Part shown: piece by piece, positions 6,695 to 15,281 of the stretch
Numbering within the stretch: the stretch's first letter is position 1
Layout: each line of letters opens with the position of its first letter
NCBI GenBank assembly: GCA_035254305.1
Contig: DATFAS010000067.1
Span: 1 to 29,052 of the forward strand
Direction: 5' to 3'
Origin: DATFAS01 sp035254305
GTDB lineage: Bacteria > Bacillota > Bacilli > Aneurinibacillales > RAOX-1
Length of the DNA stretch: 29,052 nt
Notes under the pieces: generated by a model
Databases searched by the model: none
The model's input: the letters and a program-made list of their open reading frames with translations, nothing else
What the model was told of the DNA's origin: nothing
Program-made: the position numbers and the translations under genes

Positions 6695-8818
6695 ATGTTT
6701 CGACGAATAAGTATCAAGAATAAACTACTACTTATTTCTTTGATTTTATGTTTAGTACCCATTACGGCATTATACTTTGTAAATCAACAGCAAATTCGTG
6801 AGGGGGAAGTTCAATCCCTCATGAATTCTAATACCCAAATGAAGAATGGGATTGAGGCTGAATTAGCCAAAATGAGACAAACCGTTTTATTACTAGCTAG
6901 TAATCCAGCATGGGAAAGATACTATACAGAGCCAGAACGAAAGGAATATTGGAAACAAGAACAAGTGAATGCCTTCAAATATGTTCGCAAATATATCCCG
7001 GATACAGATGAAGCTTGTTTTCTAGATGACACAAACCATGGTGCTGAGGTAAATCGCGTTTATTTAGACAATGTAGCAAGGCCGGAGGAATTATCCTTAT
7101 CAGAACAGGATCAACCATTCTACGAACCTGCGATCGGAAAGCTGGAGGGAGAGGTTTATCAGACAGCCAATCCCTATGTATCTGCAGATAGCCGAAGATG
7201 GGTAATCGCTAACTTAACTCCCATCGTTGTTCATCAACCAGGTCCTTATCAAGGGAAGAAGGTTGGATTGGTACACTATGAGGTGAATCTTGCTTCTTTA
7301 TCAAAAAGCTTGCAGCAGAATATAGCCCAAAATACTCAATCATTTTTGTTGGATGCACAGGGGGAACTAGTAGCCCACAGTGATGAACAACAGGCTCAGT
7401 CTATTATACAATCAGGTGCTGCACCTGCAAATGGTTCTGAGGAAGCAGTAGAAGATTTTCAGAAGAAGGCAAAATTACCTACTCTTCAAGCAGGTGGATC
7501 TTCGGCATGGTGGAATACCATCCAGAAAGTGAAAAAAGGAAGCATGGAAATAACACTGGATAGTAAAAAATATTTTGCTGTTTATCAGCCTCTTGAAATT
7601 GGGGATCAAGGTCAGTGGACCCTTGTTACCTTGAAACCTGCTTCTTTAATGGGTGCTGAAACAAAGGGAACGAGCTATCTTTTTTATCTTACTGTTTTGC
7701 TTGTATTCCTTCTATTAATGGGTTCTGGCTACTTAATAAAAAGATGGATCGTTACTCCAATAGATCATCTTGTCTTTGGATCTACTCAAATTGCAAATGG
7801 AAATTTAAACCATTCCATGGTTGCCCATTCACAGGATGAGGTAGGGAGATTAATCCATACATTCGACCAAATGAGAGTATATTTACTAGCACTAGTGGGG
7901 GAAATGAATCATCTTTCGACAGAATTAACCATCAGCAGTGAGGGGCTATCCGTTGCAGCTAGAAAAGCGGAGGAGACTTCGAATCAAATTTTTTCGGCAA
8001 GTAATGAGATTGCAAGTGGTGTATCCAAACAGGCTGATCAGTCTGGTGTCATTCTAAAAAAAATGGAGGATACGTTAGAACAGGTGAAACAAGGTAATCA
8101 AGGTGTGCACAACACCTTAGCCCATGCTACGGCATCCACAGATCTTGCCCGTCGAGGGGAACAAGTCATTAATGAAGCCATTAGTCACCTAGATCTGATA
8201 ACGAATACAGTATCCTTTGCGACCGAATCGATACAGAAATTAGGAAAGAGATCAGAGGAAATTGGTGGAATTATTACCTCAATCCAAGAAATTGCAAATC
8301 AAACTAATTTACTGGCTTTAAATGCTGCCATCGAAGCTGCAAGAGCTGGAGAGCAAGGGCGAGGCTTTGCCATTGTTGCAGAGGAAGTTCGTAAACTTGC
8401 TGAGCAATCTAGTGAATCTGCCAAACAGATTACAAGTTTAATCATGGATATCCAGGAAGAAACAGTGCAAACGGTTCAGACTATGGAGAGCAATCTTAAA
8501 GCCGTTGAAAATCAGGTAAATGTGATTGACCAAGGTGGGAAATTACTTGTTGATGTTGTTCGTAAGGTAGAAGAAACCGAACAAGATACTCAAGACCTGC
8601 AGGGAAATCTAGCTAATTTAAGTCAAAATGCTAATGATGCTTTAACTGCTATTCAAGAGATTTCTGCGATTACGCAACAATCAGCAGCTGGTGCGCAGGA
8701 GGTAGCAGCGTCAATCGAAGGTCAGTTTGAATCGATAAAGGAGGTTGCAAACGGTGCCTCTCAATTATCCGAAATTTCTTTAAGGCTTCGTGCTGAAATT
8801 CAACGATTTAAGGTTTAG
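6695..8818 (+). CDS. methyl-accepting chemotaxis protein
   Basis: A transmembrane chemoreceptor of 707 residues from the preferred ATG at 6695 (MFRRISIKNK). A longer frame begins at 6662, but that ATG has no usable ribosome-binding site, whereas AGGGG lies 11 bases before 6695. Layout: TM1 about 10-29; an extracellular ligand domain of about 295 residues, the size of a double-Cache sensor; TM2 about 326-349; HAMP about 350-405; then a long cytoplasmic coiled coil with the highly conserved hairpin tip (ANQTNLLALNAAIEAARAGE, then GRGFAIVAEEVRKLAEQSS). It would signal through CheW/CheA. The ligand is unknown. A PilZ gene follows after 58 bases without a terminator, so the two are probably cotranscribed. 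Confidence 0.94.
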   Translation: MFRRISIKNKLLLISLILCLVPITALYFVNQQQIREGEVQSLMNSNTQMKNGIEAELAKMRQTVLLLASNPAWERYYTEPERKEYWKQEQVNAFKYVRKYIPDTDEACFLDDTNHGAEVNRVYLDNVARPEELSLSEQDQPFYEPAIGKLEGEVYQTANPYVSADSRRWVIANLTPIVVHQPGPYQGKKVGLVHYEVNLASLSKSLQQNIAQNTQSFLLDAQGELVAHSDEQQAQSIIQSGAAPANGSEEAVEDFQKKAKLPTLQAGGSSAWWNTIQKVKKGSMEITLDSKKYFAVYQPLEIGDQGQWTLVTLKPASLMGAETKGTSYLFYLTVLLVFLLLMGSGYLIKRWIVTPIDHLVFGSTQIANGNLNHSMVAHSQDEVGRLIHTFDQMRVYLLALVGEMNHLSTELTISSEGLSVAARKAEETSNQIFSASNEIASGVSKQADQSGVILKKMEDTLEQVKQGNQGVHNTLAHATASTDLARRGEQVINEAISHLDLITNTVSFATESIQKLGKRSEEIGGIITSIQEIANQTNLLALNAAIEAARAGEQGRGFAIVAEEVRKLAEQSSESAKQITSLIMDIQEETVQTVQTMESNLKAVENQVNVIDQGGKLLVDVVRKVEETEQDTQDLQGNLANLSQNANDALTAIQEISAITQQSAAGAQEVAASIEGQFESIKEVANGASQLSEISLRLRAEIQRFKV

Positions 8819-8876
8819 AACGGAAAAAGAATTAAGGATAGATATACAATGGAAATGCAGAGAGGAGGAATAATCG

Positions 8877-9443
8877 ATGAGTACGATGAAGATTATTCGA
8901 AATGGGGGAGTGGAATGGGGCGTACTCCATCGTCTTGAGGGAGAAATGATGGAGATTATCATTCGAAATACTACTCAATATAATATTAAGGATCAGCTTG
9001 TTATTGAGTTCGAGGGACAAGAGTTTAATACGCATGTTCTGAAAAAAACACAAACAAATCTGTTTCTATTTGTACCAGTAGATAGCGGTGAACTTCCTCT
9101 TACCAACCGTCGTACAGAGATTCGTATCCCTATTTCCATGGAAGGACAGGTTCAATTTATTAAAGGTGAGCTTGATGAAAGTGAATTACATAAAATAGAC
9201 GTTGAATTCCATGATGTTAGTCTACATGGGCTGTGTTTTTCAACCGAATTTTCTTTAACAACAAATGATATTTATACGGTATTCTTTCGTTCGGAAGTGA
9301 TGCCAGTTTCGGCAAAAGTTAAGATAAGAAATCAAACATCATCGGGTACAAAAATTCGATATGGAGTCTCTATTGAATATATCAATCCCGTTAAATTTGC
9401 TTATCTTCGTAAATTAATTCTTCTTTATCAATTAAAACGATAG
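8877..9443 (+). CDS. PilZ domain protein (putative c-di-GMP receptor)
   Basis: A 188-residue soluble protein with an N-terminal YcgR-N-like beta region (about 1-75) and a C-terminal PilZ domain (about 76-188). The c-di-GMP binding signature is present: an arginine-rich N-R-R-T-E-I-R segment just before the barrel, fitting RxxxR, and D-V-S-L-H-G fitting (D/N)xSxxG about 30 residues later. The ATG is preceded by AGAGGAGG. In Bacillales such YcgR/YpfA-type proteins slow flagellar rotation or affect motility when c-di-GMP is high. Directly downstream of a chemoreceptor, it would put c-di-GMP and chemotactic inputs in one transcript (inference). The downstream partner is unknown. Confidence 0.88.
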   Translation: MSTMKIIRNGGVEWGVLHRLEGEMMEIIIRNTTQYNIKDQLVIEFEGQEFNTHVLKKTQTNLFLFVPVDSGELPLTNRRTEIRIPISMEGQVQFIKGELDESELHKIDVEFHDVSLHGLCFSTEFSLTTNDIYTVFFRSEVMPVSAKVKIRNQTSSGTKIRYGVSIEYINPVKFAYLRKLILLYQLKR

Positions 9444-9451
9444 AGAAGATA

Positions 9452-9486
9452 AAAACCATCGATAACTTATCGGTGGTTTTATTTTT
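9452..9486 (+). terminator. intrinsic terminator after the PilZ gene
   Basis: A 13-bp stem with one G-U pair (9452-9464 with 9468-9480; AAAACCATCGATA with TATCGGTGGTTTT), a 3-nt loop and a following ATTTTT tract. Confidence 0.92.
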
Positions 9487-9497
9487 GGAAAAAGCTA

Positions 9498-9526
9498 TTG
9501 ACAACTCATTGGTAATTATAGATAAT
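9498..9526 (+). promoter_or_regulatory. SigA promoter of the iron-uptake operon
   Basis: TTGACA (9498-9503), a 17-base spacer and GATAAT (9521-9526). Initiation is expected near 9533, so the Fur box at 9545 would cover the first transcribed bases. Confidence 0.75.
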
Positions 9527-9544
9527 AATCACCGTAAACAATAT

Positions 9545-9559
9545 TGATAATCATTCTCA
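9545..9559. promoter_or_regulatory. Fur box 1
   Basis: TGATAATCATTCTCA matches the 7-1-7 Fur consensus TGATAATNATTATCA at all but one defined position. It lies about 12 bases after the predicted transcription start, a position where Fur-Fe(II) would block the promoter. Confidence 0.8.
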
Positions 9560-9622
9560 TATATAAAGGCGTTATGTTGTTTCAAATCCACCTTCCAAGT
9601 GGAATTTTTATTTCACCATTAA

Positions 9623-9637
9623 TGATAATGATTATCA
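9623..9637. promoter_or_regulatory. Fur box 2 (perfect 7-1-7 match)
   Basis: TGATAATGATTATCA is identical to the Bacillus 7-1-7 Fur consensus. It lies about 90 bases downstream of the predicted start and 40 bases before the first gene, so it acts either as a roadblock site or on a second promoter I cannot identify. Confidence 0.9.
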
Positions 9638-9676
9638 ATATTATAACAAGATAAGTAGTTAGGGGGAGGATAGAAC

Positions 9677-10861
9677 TTGTGGAAAAAGGCTTCCGTTCTT
9701 TTTGTATTGATGATTTGCTTTTTAACTTCAAGTGTTTCCGCTGATGAATCATGGAGCCGGGTGGCTTCACAAATCGATAGCTTGTTCCAAAAGGCGGTTG
9801 GGGCCTATGAGAAAGGGAATAAGGAAGGGGCGAAAGAGTTCTTAAATCAGGCTTATTTCGGGCCCTTCGAAAGTGAACGGATGGAGCAAGCCATTCGGCT
9901 TAATATTTCTGCGAAGAGGGCGGCGGAAATTGAATTTGAGTTTAGCTCCCTAAAGAAAAAGATCGCAAAGGGAGAAGACCCTGCAGATATTCGCCAGGCA
10001 GTTGCTGGGTTATCCCAGATGATTAAGCAAGATGCTAAGACCTTACAAGGAGAAAACCAAGGGGGGATGGGCAAGGGAATCTATTCCTTCTTGATCATTG
10101 TCCGTGAGGGGATAGAAGCAATCCTGGTAATTGCAGCGATTGTGGCTTACTTGGTGAAATCCGGTAATGGCCATCGAATAAAGGAAGTCTACCAGAGTAT
10201 ATTCGTAGCGATTGTGGCAAGTTTAGCAACCGCCTACCTCTTTCATTCCATCCTACAGGGGAACGGGAAGGCGCAAGAATTCATGGAAGGCTTGATTATG
10301 ATCATTGCAACAGTACTTTTGTTCTCCATGAGTTATTGGATGTTTAGCAAGGTGGATACGAAACGATGGAAAAATTATATCGAAGGGAAGGTCCAAGATT
10401 CATTATCGAATGGAAAGAGATTAACCCTTTGGTTGGCTGTATTTCTTGCCGTATATCGTGAAGGAGCAGAGACTGTTCTTTTCTACCAAGCATTATTCAA
10501 TGAAACACAGGGTGGGGGTCAGGAGATTTGGCTTGGAATGGCTGCGGGTTCCATCTTGCTGATTATTCTTTTCTACTCGATTCGATTTACAAGTACTAGA
10601 TTGCCACTTAAGCCGTTTTTCCTCATCTCGGGGTGCTTGCTTTACCTACTAGCTTTCATCTTTGCGGGAGAGGGGACCAAGGAATTGCAAGCAGGTGGAT
10701 TCTTCAGTCAATCGCAAATTGATGGATGGCCATCGATTAGCTTGCTAGGAATTTATCCTACATGGGAGGGAATTGCCCTTCAATCCGTCTTACTTCTTCT
10801 TGCTGTATGTGCAGGTTTTCATTTATTTAAACAAAAAAAACAATCAACAAAAACTATTTAA
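9677..10861 (+). CDS. FTR1 family iron permease with N-terminal extracytoplasmic domain
   Basis: A 394-residue protein: signal-peptide-like segment (about 1-22), a charged helical extracytoplasmic domain (about 23-125), then an FTR1/EfeU permease of about seven helices. Both iron-binding REXXE motifs are intact: REGIE (143-147) and REGAE (261-265). FTR1 proteins move iron through the membrane. The long N-terminal domain is typical of the FetM/Cj1658 branch paired with P19 proteins, not of classic EfeU. The start is TTG with GGGGGAGGA six bases upstream; no other start in this frame fits. First gene of a six-gene Fur-controlled operon. Confidence 0.94.
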   Translation: MWKKASVLFVLMICFLTSSVSADESWSRVASQIDSLFQKAVGAYEKGNKEGAKEFLNQAYFGPFESERMEQAIRLNISAKRAAEIEFEFSSLKKKIAKGEDPADIRQAVAGLSQMIKQDAKTLQGENQGGMGKGIYSFLIIVREGIEAILVIAAIVAYLVKSGNGHRIKEVYQSIFVAIVASLATAYLFHSILQGNGKAQEFMEGLIMIIATVLLFSMSYWMFSKVDTKRWKNYIEGKVQDSLSNGKRLTLWLAVFLAVYREGAETVLFYQALFNETQGGGQEIWLGMAAGSILLIILFYSIRFTSTRLPLKPFFLISGCLLYLLAFIFAGEGTKELQAGGFFSQSQIDGWPSISLLGIYPTWEGIALQSVLLLLAVCAGFHLFKQKKQSTKTI

Positions 10862-10879
10862 TAAGGGGAATAGATAACA

Positions 10880-11497
10880 ATGAAAAAATTAATGGTTCTA
10901 TCTTTATTAGCTAGCTCAGTACTTGCTTTAAGTGGATGTGGTTCCACAGAGAAATCAACTTCCGCTAAACCAGAATCCTCGCAAGCTACTACGAATAATC
11001 ATACGGACTCTGCACATCAAGACCATAAGGCGGTTCAAGAAATTCCGATTGGGGATTCTAAAGAAGCAGAAGGGATGGAGATTTCTGCAGTTTACTTCGA
11101 GGCAGCAGATATGTTCCCTGAAGAAAAAGCAGGAATCAAGGCGTCTGATGCAGATATTCACTTGGAAGCAGATATTAAAGCAACGAAAGAGAACAAAGTT
11201 GGATTTGGTGCTGGGGAATGGGTGCCTTATCTGACCGTTAATTATAAGGTGAAGAATCTTGAAAATGGAAAAGAGCTCGCAGGTACATTAATGCCAATGA
11301 ATGCACAGGATGGACCCCACTATGGTGCGAATTTGAAAATGCCGGGGGCAGGTAAGTATAAGGTGACGATGAGTATTGATTCTCCTGAGAAACAAAACTA
11401 TCTTCTCCATGTAGATAAGGGCAGTGGGGTTGAAGGGAAGTTCTGGACGAAACCGATTGAAGTAGAGTGGGAATTGCCGTATCTACCTAAAAAATAA
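10880..11497 (+). CDS. P19/Tpd-like iron-binding lipoprotein
   Basis: A 205-residue secreted lipoprotein: lipobox LALSGC with the acylated Cys at residue 20, a His/Asp-rich linker (NNHTDSAHQDHK), then a beta-sandwich resembling the P19/FetP/Tpd iron transport family. Probable metal ligands are in the ADIHLEADI segment, the following GAGEWVPYL region, and MPMNAQDGPHYGANLKM, matching the His/Met/Glu copper-iron site known in P19. It would capture iron outside the membrane and hand it to the FTR1 permease encoded 18 bases upstream. In Gram-negatives the partner is periplasmic; here it is tethered by a lipid, as expected for a Gram-positive. Confidence 0.9.
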   Translation: MKKLMVLSLLASSVLALSGCGSTEKSTSAKPESSQATTNNHTDSAHQDHKAVQEIPIGDSKEAEGMEISAVYFEAADMFPEEKAGIKASDADIHLEADIKATKENKVGFGAGEWVPYLTVNYKVKNLENGKELAGTLMPMNAQDGPHYGANLKMPGAGKYKVTMSIDSPEKQNYLLHVDKGSGVEGKFWTKPIEVEWELPYLPKK

Positions 11498-11504
11498 ATA
11501 GAAA

Positions 11505-11537
11505 CCGGGTAATAGGGAGTCCTATCACCCGGATTTT
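11505..11537 (+). terminator. hairpin inside the iron operon (possible partial terminator)
   Basis: CCGGGT (11505-11510) pairs with ACCCGG (11527-11532), and inside it ATAGG (11512-11516) with CCTAT (11521-11525); the tail is only ATTTTCTT. It could reduce readthrough so that the permease and lipoprotein are made in excess over the rest, or act as an RNA stabiliser. Confidence 0.55.
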
Positions 11538-11557
11538 CTTAGGGGGATTATAAGACT

Positions 11558-12793
11558 ATGCTCGAAACACTAGCATCTATTCTAAGGATCGGTATAGAGC
11601 CTCTTTTTGGGACTCTGTTATTGCAAATATATATAGCTAAACAGCATCAAGGAAAATACAGTAAATCTATGATTTTAGGGATTAGCCTCGGGGTGCTGAG
11701 TAGTATTTGCCTATTCTTGATAAACAAGCTTTGGGTGCGTTTGGAATTTGTTGATGTTTGGGAAAAAGGTTCCTTACTTGCCATGGTCATATTACTAGGA
11801 TCAAGCTTGATCCGAAACATCAAACAAGGAAATAGAAACCAGATCCTCCTGTTTTTCTTTTGCTACTCCTACATGATGAATCATGGGGAGCAAATCTTAT
11901 CAACGATCATCCCAAAACTCGTTTTAGATAATGGTTTCTCAACTGAATGGATGTTGAAATGTTCAGCACTTTTGATCGGCACAATCCTTCTCATCATCTT
12001 ATGGCAAGCTCTTCAAGGGGTGGGCAGCAAATTATATAGTAACCAGCTTCGTTTATTCTTAGGCATTTATGTTTTATCGTTATTGGTTCATGAATTGGTA
12101 GATTGGCTTCAATTAATGATTGGGTTACGAATCATCCCGCTTTCTATGTTGATCTTTCATCTGTTAACCCCATTTGTAAACAATAAGAACTTATTTTTCT
12201 ACATCCTAGTGGCGCTTCTATCTCTTTTTATCATTTCGGTCATCGTGAAGGCTCTGCATGAGATACAAAGAAACAATGAACATTCAACTAATCCAGCTCT
12301 ATACCGGAAAAATGTAGCGTATAAAAGAAATCTTCGTCTCTCTCTTTTCAACCTTAGTTTGACCACTTTCATGATCCTATCCATGATATTGGGTCAACAA
12401 GTGATTTCTGCAAAAGCCTTGGAGACAAAGCCTCCTACCAAGGTACAAGCAGAGGATGGACACATTCATATTCAGACAGCGGATCTGAAAGAAAAGGAGT
12501 TAAATGTCTATCGCTTTAAGACAAAAGACAATATTGAAGTACCCTTCTTGGTTGTAAGAAAAATGGGAGAAAACTTTGGTGTGGCACTTGATGCTTGTGA
12601 GATTTGCGGTGTTGCAGGCTACTATGAAAAAGACGGGCAGATTTTATGTAAGAAATGCCAATCTGTTGTGAATATGACAACAATCGGCTTTAAAGGTGGA
12701 TGTAACCCGATCCCACTTCACTTCGAAAATGATAAGGGAATGCTAACGATTTCGTCTTCTGACTTGGAAAAAATCCAAAACAAATTTCAGTAG
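11558..12793 (+). CDS. DUF2318 family membrane protein (iron-uptake accessory)
   Basis: A 411-residue protein with about eight transmembrane helices (roughly 1-290) and a C-terminal extracytoplasmic DUF2318 domain. That domain has a cysteine set suited to a metal or Fe-S centre: C347-x2-C350 (CEIC), C364-x2-C367 (CKKC) and C382. This is the homologue of the membrane protein (Cj1660-like) in the Campylobacter P19 cluster and lies in the same order here. A redox role for iron, such as reducing Fe(III) or holding electrons for the permease, is a reasonable guess but not shown. The start ATG has AGGGGG about 12 bases upstream, a long spacing. Confidence 0.88.
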   Translation: MLETLASILRIGIEPLFGTLLLQIYIAKQHQGKYSKSMILGISLGVLSSICLFLINKLWVRLEFVDVWEKGSLLAMVILLGSSLIRNIKQGNRNQILLFFFCYSYMMNHGEQILSTIIPKLVLDNGFSTEWMLKCSALLIGTILLIILWQALQGVGSKLYSNQLRLFLGIYVLSLLVHELVDWLQLMIGLRIIPLSMLIFHLLTPFVNNKNLFFYILVALLSLFIISVIVKALHEIQRNNEHSTNPALYRKNVAYKRNLRLSLFNLSLTTFMILSMILGQQVISAKALETKPPTKVQAEDGHIHIQTADLKEKELNVYRFKTKDNIEVPFLVVRKMGENFGVALDACEICGVAGYYEKDGQILCKKCQSVVNMTTIGFKGGCNPIPLHFENDKGMLTISSSDLEKIQNKFQ

Positions 12794-12801
12794 GTGGGCC
12801 A

Positions 12802-14103
12802 ATGTTTCTAAAAATCATTCTTTATAAATCCTTCATACGAAACACAAAGGAAAAATTACTAGTTATCTTGATCGTTGCTTTTGGTGCTTCCTTAGCTGCG
12901 GTAATGCTGAATGTTGCCTTAGATGTTGGGGATAAAGTCAATCAAGAGTTGAAGTCCTATGGTGCTAACATTCAAATTCTACCAAAAATGGACACCTTAC
13001 CGGTGGAAATGGATGGCGTGGAGTTAAGTCCACTAGGAGAACAAGCCTATCTTAAAGAGGAAGATCTTCTAAAGCTGAAAAAAATATTCTGGGCCAATAA
13101 TATTCTCGGATTTTCTCCTTATTTGGAGACGACTGCGAGGATTGCTCAGGTTAAAGACCCGGTTCCACTCGTCGGCACTTGGTTTAACAAGGATCTTACG
13201 CTGTCAGATGGCAGTTCCTTTCACACCGGAATGGCAGAATTGAAAACCTGGTGGAAGCTAACGGGAAAATGGCCAAATGAGTCAGACTCATCACTAGAGA
13301 TTGTCGTTGGTACCCATCTAGCAAATAGTCAACACATAAAACCGGGAGATCCATTGACTCTTCAAGTAGATTCAGCTAATGGAACGGGCGCACAAACCTT
13401 CACTGTATCAGGTGTCATTGATGCAGGGGGGCCTGAAGACGATGGGATTTACGCACCTTTAGCCATTGTCCAAAACATGATGAATCTCAGCGGTAAAATC
13501 TCTAAAGCAGAAGTAAGTGCCTTAACGGTACCTGAAAATGAGTTAGCCGAGAGGGCGGCAGCAGATCCTTCTTCGCTTCGTGAACGGGACTTTGACCAGT
13601 GGTATTGTACCGCATTTGCCGGTGCGATTTCTTATCAAATTGAGGAAAGCATTCTCGGATCGGTTGCTAAACCTATGCGTCAAATCACCCAATCAGAGGG
13701 TGTGATTGTAAATAAAATTCAATTTTTGATGTTGATTATCTCCATTGCTTCTGTCATTAGCTCAGCCCTTGGGATTACTAGTCTAATGAACAGTAAAGTG
13801 ATGACGCGAATCAAGGAGATCGCCTTAATGAAGGCGATTGGAGCCACAGACCAGGCTGTAGCCTTTCTATTCATCAGTGAGGCAATGATTAGTGGGATGC
13901 TTGGGGGATTGCTAGGGTATGGGATAGGGTATGGATTGACACTGGTCATTGGTAAATCGGTTTTTGGTACAGTCCTCACTGTAAAATTAATTGGGTTACC
14001 TTTCATTCTTTTATTATCGGTCTTCATCACCGTACTAGGCAGTTATCCAGCACTTAGAAACATCATTAAATTAGAACCTGTTCGTGCTTTGTCAGGAAGA
14101 TAG
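12802..14103 (+). CDS. FtsX/MacB-type ABC transporter permease 1 (iron-uptake operon)
   Basis: A 433-residue permease: one N-terminal helix (about 17-40), a large extracytoplasmic MacB-type domain (about 42-300), then three helices (about 305-425) with the FtsX signature stretch RIKEIALMKAIGATDQAVAFL just before the second helix. Only eight bases separate it from the upstream gene, with AGGTGG as ribosome-binding site, so expression is coupled. It pairs with the permease and ATPase that follow. This class moves or mechanically acts on substrates outside the membrane and does not import through it. Homologues of this trio accompany P19 in Campylobacter (Cj1661-Cj1663), where their exact role is unclear. 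Confidence 0.9.
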   Translation: MFLKIILYKSFIRNTKEKLLVILIVAFGASLAAVMLNVALDVGDKVNQELKSYGANIQILPKMDTLPVEMDGVELSPLGEQAYLKEEDLLKLKKIFWANNILGFSPYLETTARIAQVKDPVPLVGTWFNKDLTLSDGSSFHTGMAELKTWWKLTGKWPNESDSSLEIVVGTHLANSQHIKPGDPLTLQVDSANGTGAQTFTVSGVIDAGGPEDDGIYAPLAIVQNMMNLSGKISKAEVSALTVPENELAERAAADPSSLRERDFDQWYCTAFAGAISYQIEESILGSVAKPMRQITQSEGVIVNKIQFLMLIISIASVISSALGITSLMNSKVMTRIKEIALMKAIGATDQAVAFLFISEAMISGMLGGLLGYGIGYGLTLVIGKSVFGTVLTVKLIGLPFILLLSVFITVLGSYPALRNIIKLEPVRALSGR

Positions 14104-14129
14104 AATGGAATAGAGTGGAGGTGATCACT

Positions 14130-15257
14130 ATGAAGAAAATGGCCATGTTTTGGCTGATTGTCGCCCGATCGTTATATTTTCGCAAATTAAGATCTCTTGT
14201 TGTGATACTTGCTATTGTTCTAGGAACTGGTGTTGTCGGGGGTCTTGTCAATGTTTATTATGATATGAGCCAAAAGATGGCGCGTGAATTCCGTACGTAT
14301 GGAGCGAATCTATTAATCTATCCGGCAGGTAAACAAGAAAAGATAGAGCTAGCCACAATCGATCAAATCCCTAGCCATCTACCAAAAGAAAGCATCGTAG
14401 GTCTATCTCCGAACCGTTATGAGGTGGTAGCACTCGAGGGTAAGCCTGTTGTTCTTGTAGGGGCGTGGATGGATCAAATGATAAAGGTCAGCCCTTATTG
14501 GAAGGTTGAGGGGGAGTGGATTCATGATCGGGAGAATGTAGAGGAAATCATGGTTGGAGGAGCCGTAGCAAAAAAATATGATGTCAAAATAAATACGGTT
14601 CTCCATTTGGATGACAAAGGAAAGCAAGTTGCTGCGAAGGTAAAGGGTATTGTGTCAACAGGTGGAGCAGAGGATAATCAAATCTTTGCCAATATGAAAA
14701 TGCTCGAAGGTCTAGCTGGAACAAAGCATGCAGATGTCGTTCTCATTAATACATTAGCTAAAGGATCAGAATTGGAACAAGCGGCCCAATCGATTCAACA
14801 AGACGTAAGCAAGCTATCAGCCAAACCCTTAAAACAGATGGTGAATTCAGAAGAAAAGCTATTAGAGAAAATACGGCGCCTCATTTATTTCGTGGCCATC
14901 ACCATTTTTATCACTACGGTTCTAACGGTATCGTCGACTATGGTGAGTACCATTATGGAAAGAAGAAAAGAAGTCGGCTTGAAGAAAGCAATAGGAGCAA
15001 CAGATCAAGGGGTGATGGCAGAATTGCTAGTAGAGGGTGGCATGATTGCCATGCAGGGTAGTGTTATGGGGATGCTCTTCGCTTATTGTCTTTCCCAACT
15101 TATTGGTCATATCGTGTTTCAGTCAGAAATTGCTTTTCGTGCGGTGATTATCCCTTGGACGCTATTAGGTTCTTTACTGGTTATGGCAGTTGCTTTTTTC
15201 TTACCTATGAGAAGGGTGATGGAAGTGGAGCCAGCTATTGTTTTGAAGGGTGAGTAG
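14130..15257 (+). CDS. FtsX/MacB-type ABC transporter permease 2 (iron-uptake operon)
   Basis: A paralogue of the gene before it: N-terminal helix, extracytoplasmic domain, three C-terminal helices and the same coupling motif (RRKEVGLKKAIGATDQGVMAEL). Both share an N-terminal YGANLLIYP / YGANIQILP strand, showing they arose by duplication. I choose the ATG at 14130 because GGAGGTGAT lies eight bases upstream; the GTG at 14115 in the same frame is part of that ribosome-binding site. With the first permease it would form the heterodimeric membrane part of one ABC complex, served by the ATPase encoded next. Confidence 0.9.
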   Translation: MKKMAMFWLIVARSLYFRKLRSLVVILAIVLGTGVVGGLVNVYYDMSQKMAREFRTYGANLLIYPAGKQEKIELATIDQIPSHLPKESIVGLSPNRYEVVALEGKPVVLVGAWMDQMIKVSPYWKVEGEWIHDRENVEEIMVGGAVAKKYDVKINTVLHLDDKGKQVAAKVKGIVSTGGAEDNQIFANMKMLEGLAGTKHADVVLINTLAKGSELEQAAQSIQQDVSKLSAKPLKQMVNSEEKLLEKIRRLIYFVAITIFITTVLTVSSTMVSTIMERRKEVGLKKAIGATDQGVMAELLVEGGMIAMQGSVMGMLFAYCLSQLIGHIVFQSEIAFRAVIIPWTLLGSLLVMAVAFFLPMRRVMEVEPAIVLKGE

Positions 15258-15281
15258 GGCATATCTTTAGGAGGGAAAACA

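Noticed and set aside
13719..14030. 103-codon minus-strand ORF inside the first FtsX-type permease gene
   Set aside because: Antisense to the conserved membrane domain, with no ribosome-binding site and no recognisable domain.
14115..14129. GTG start for the second FtsX-type permease
   Set aside because: The GTG is part of the near-perfect GGAGGTGAT ribosome-binding site of the ATG at 14130.
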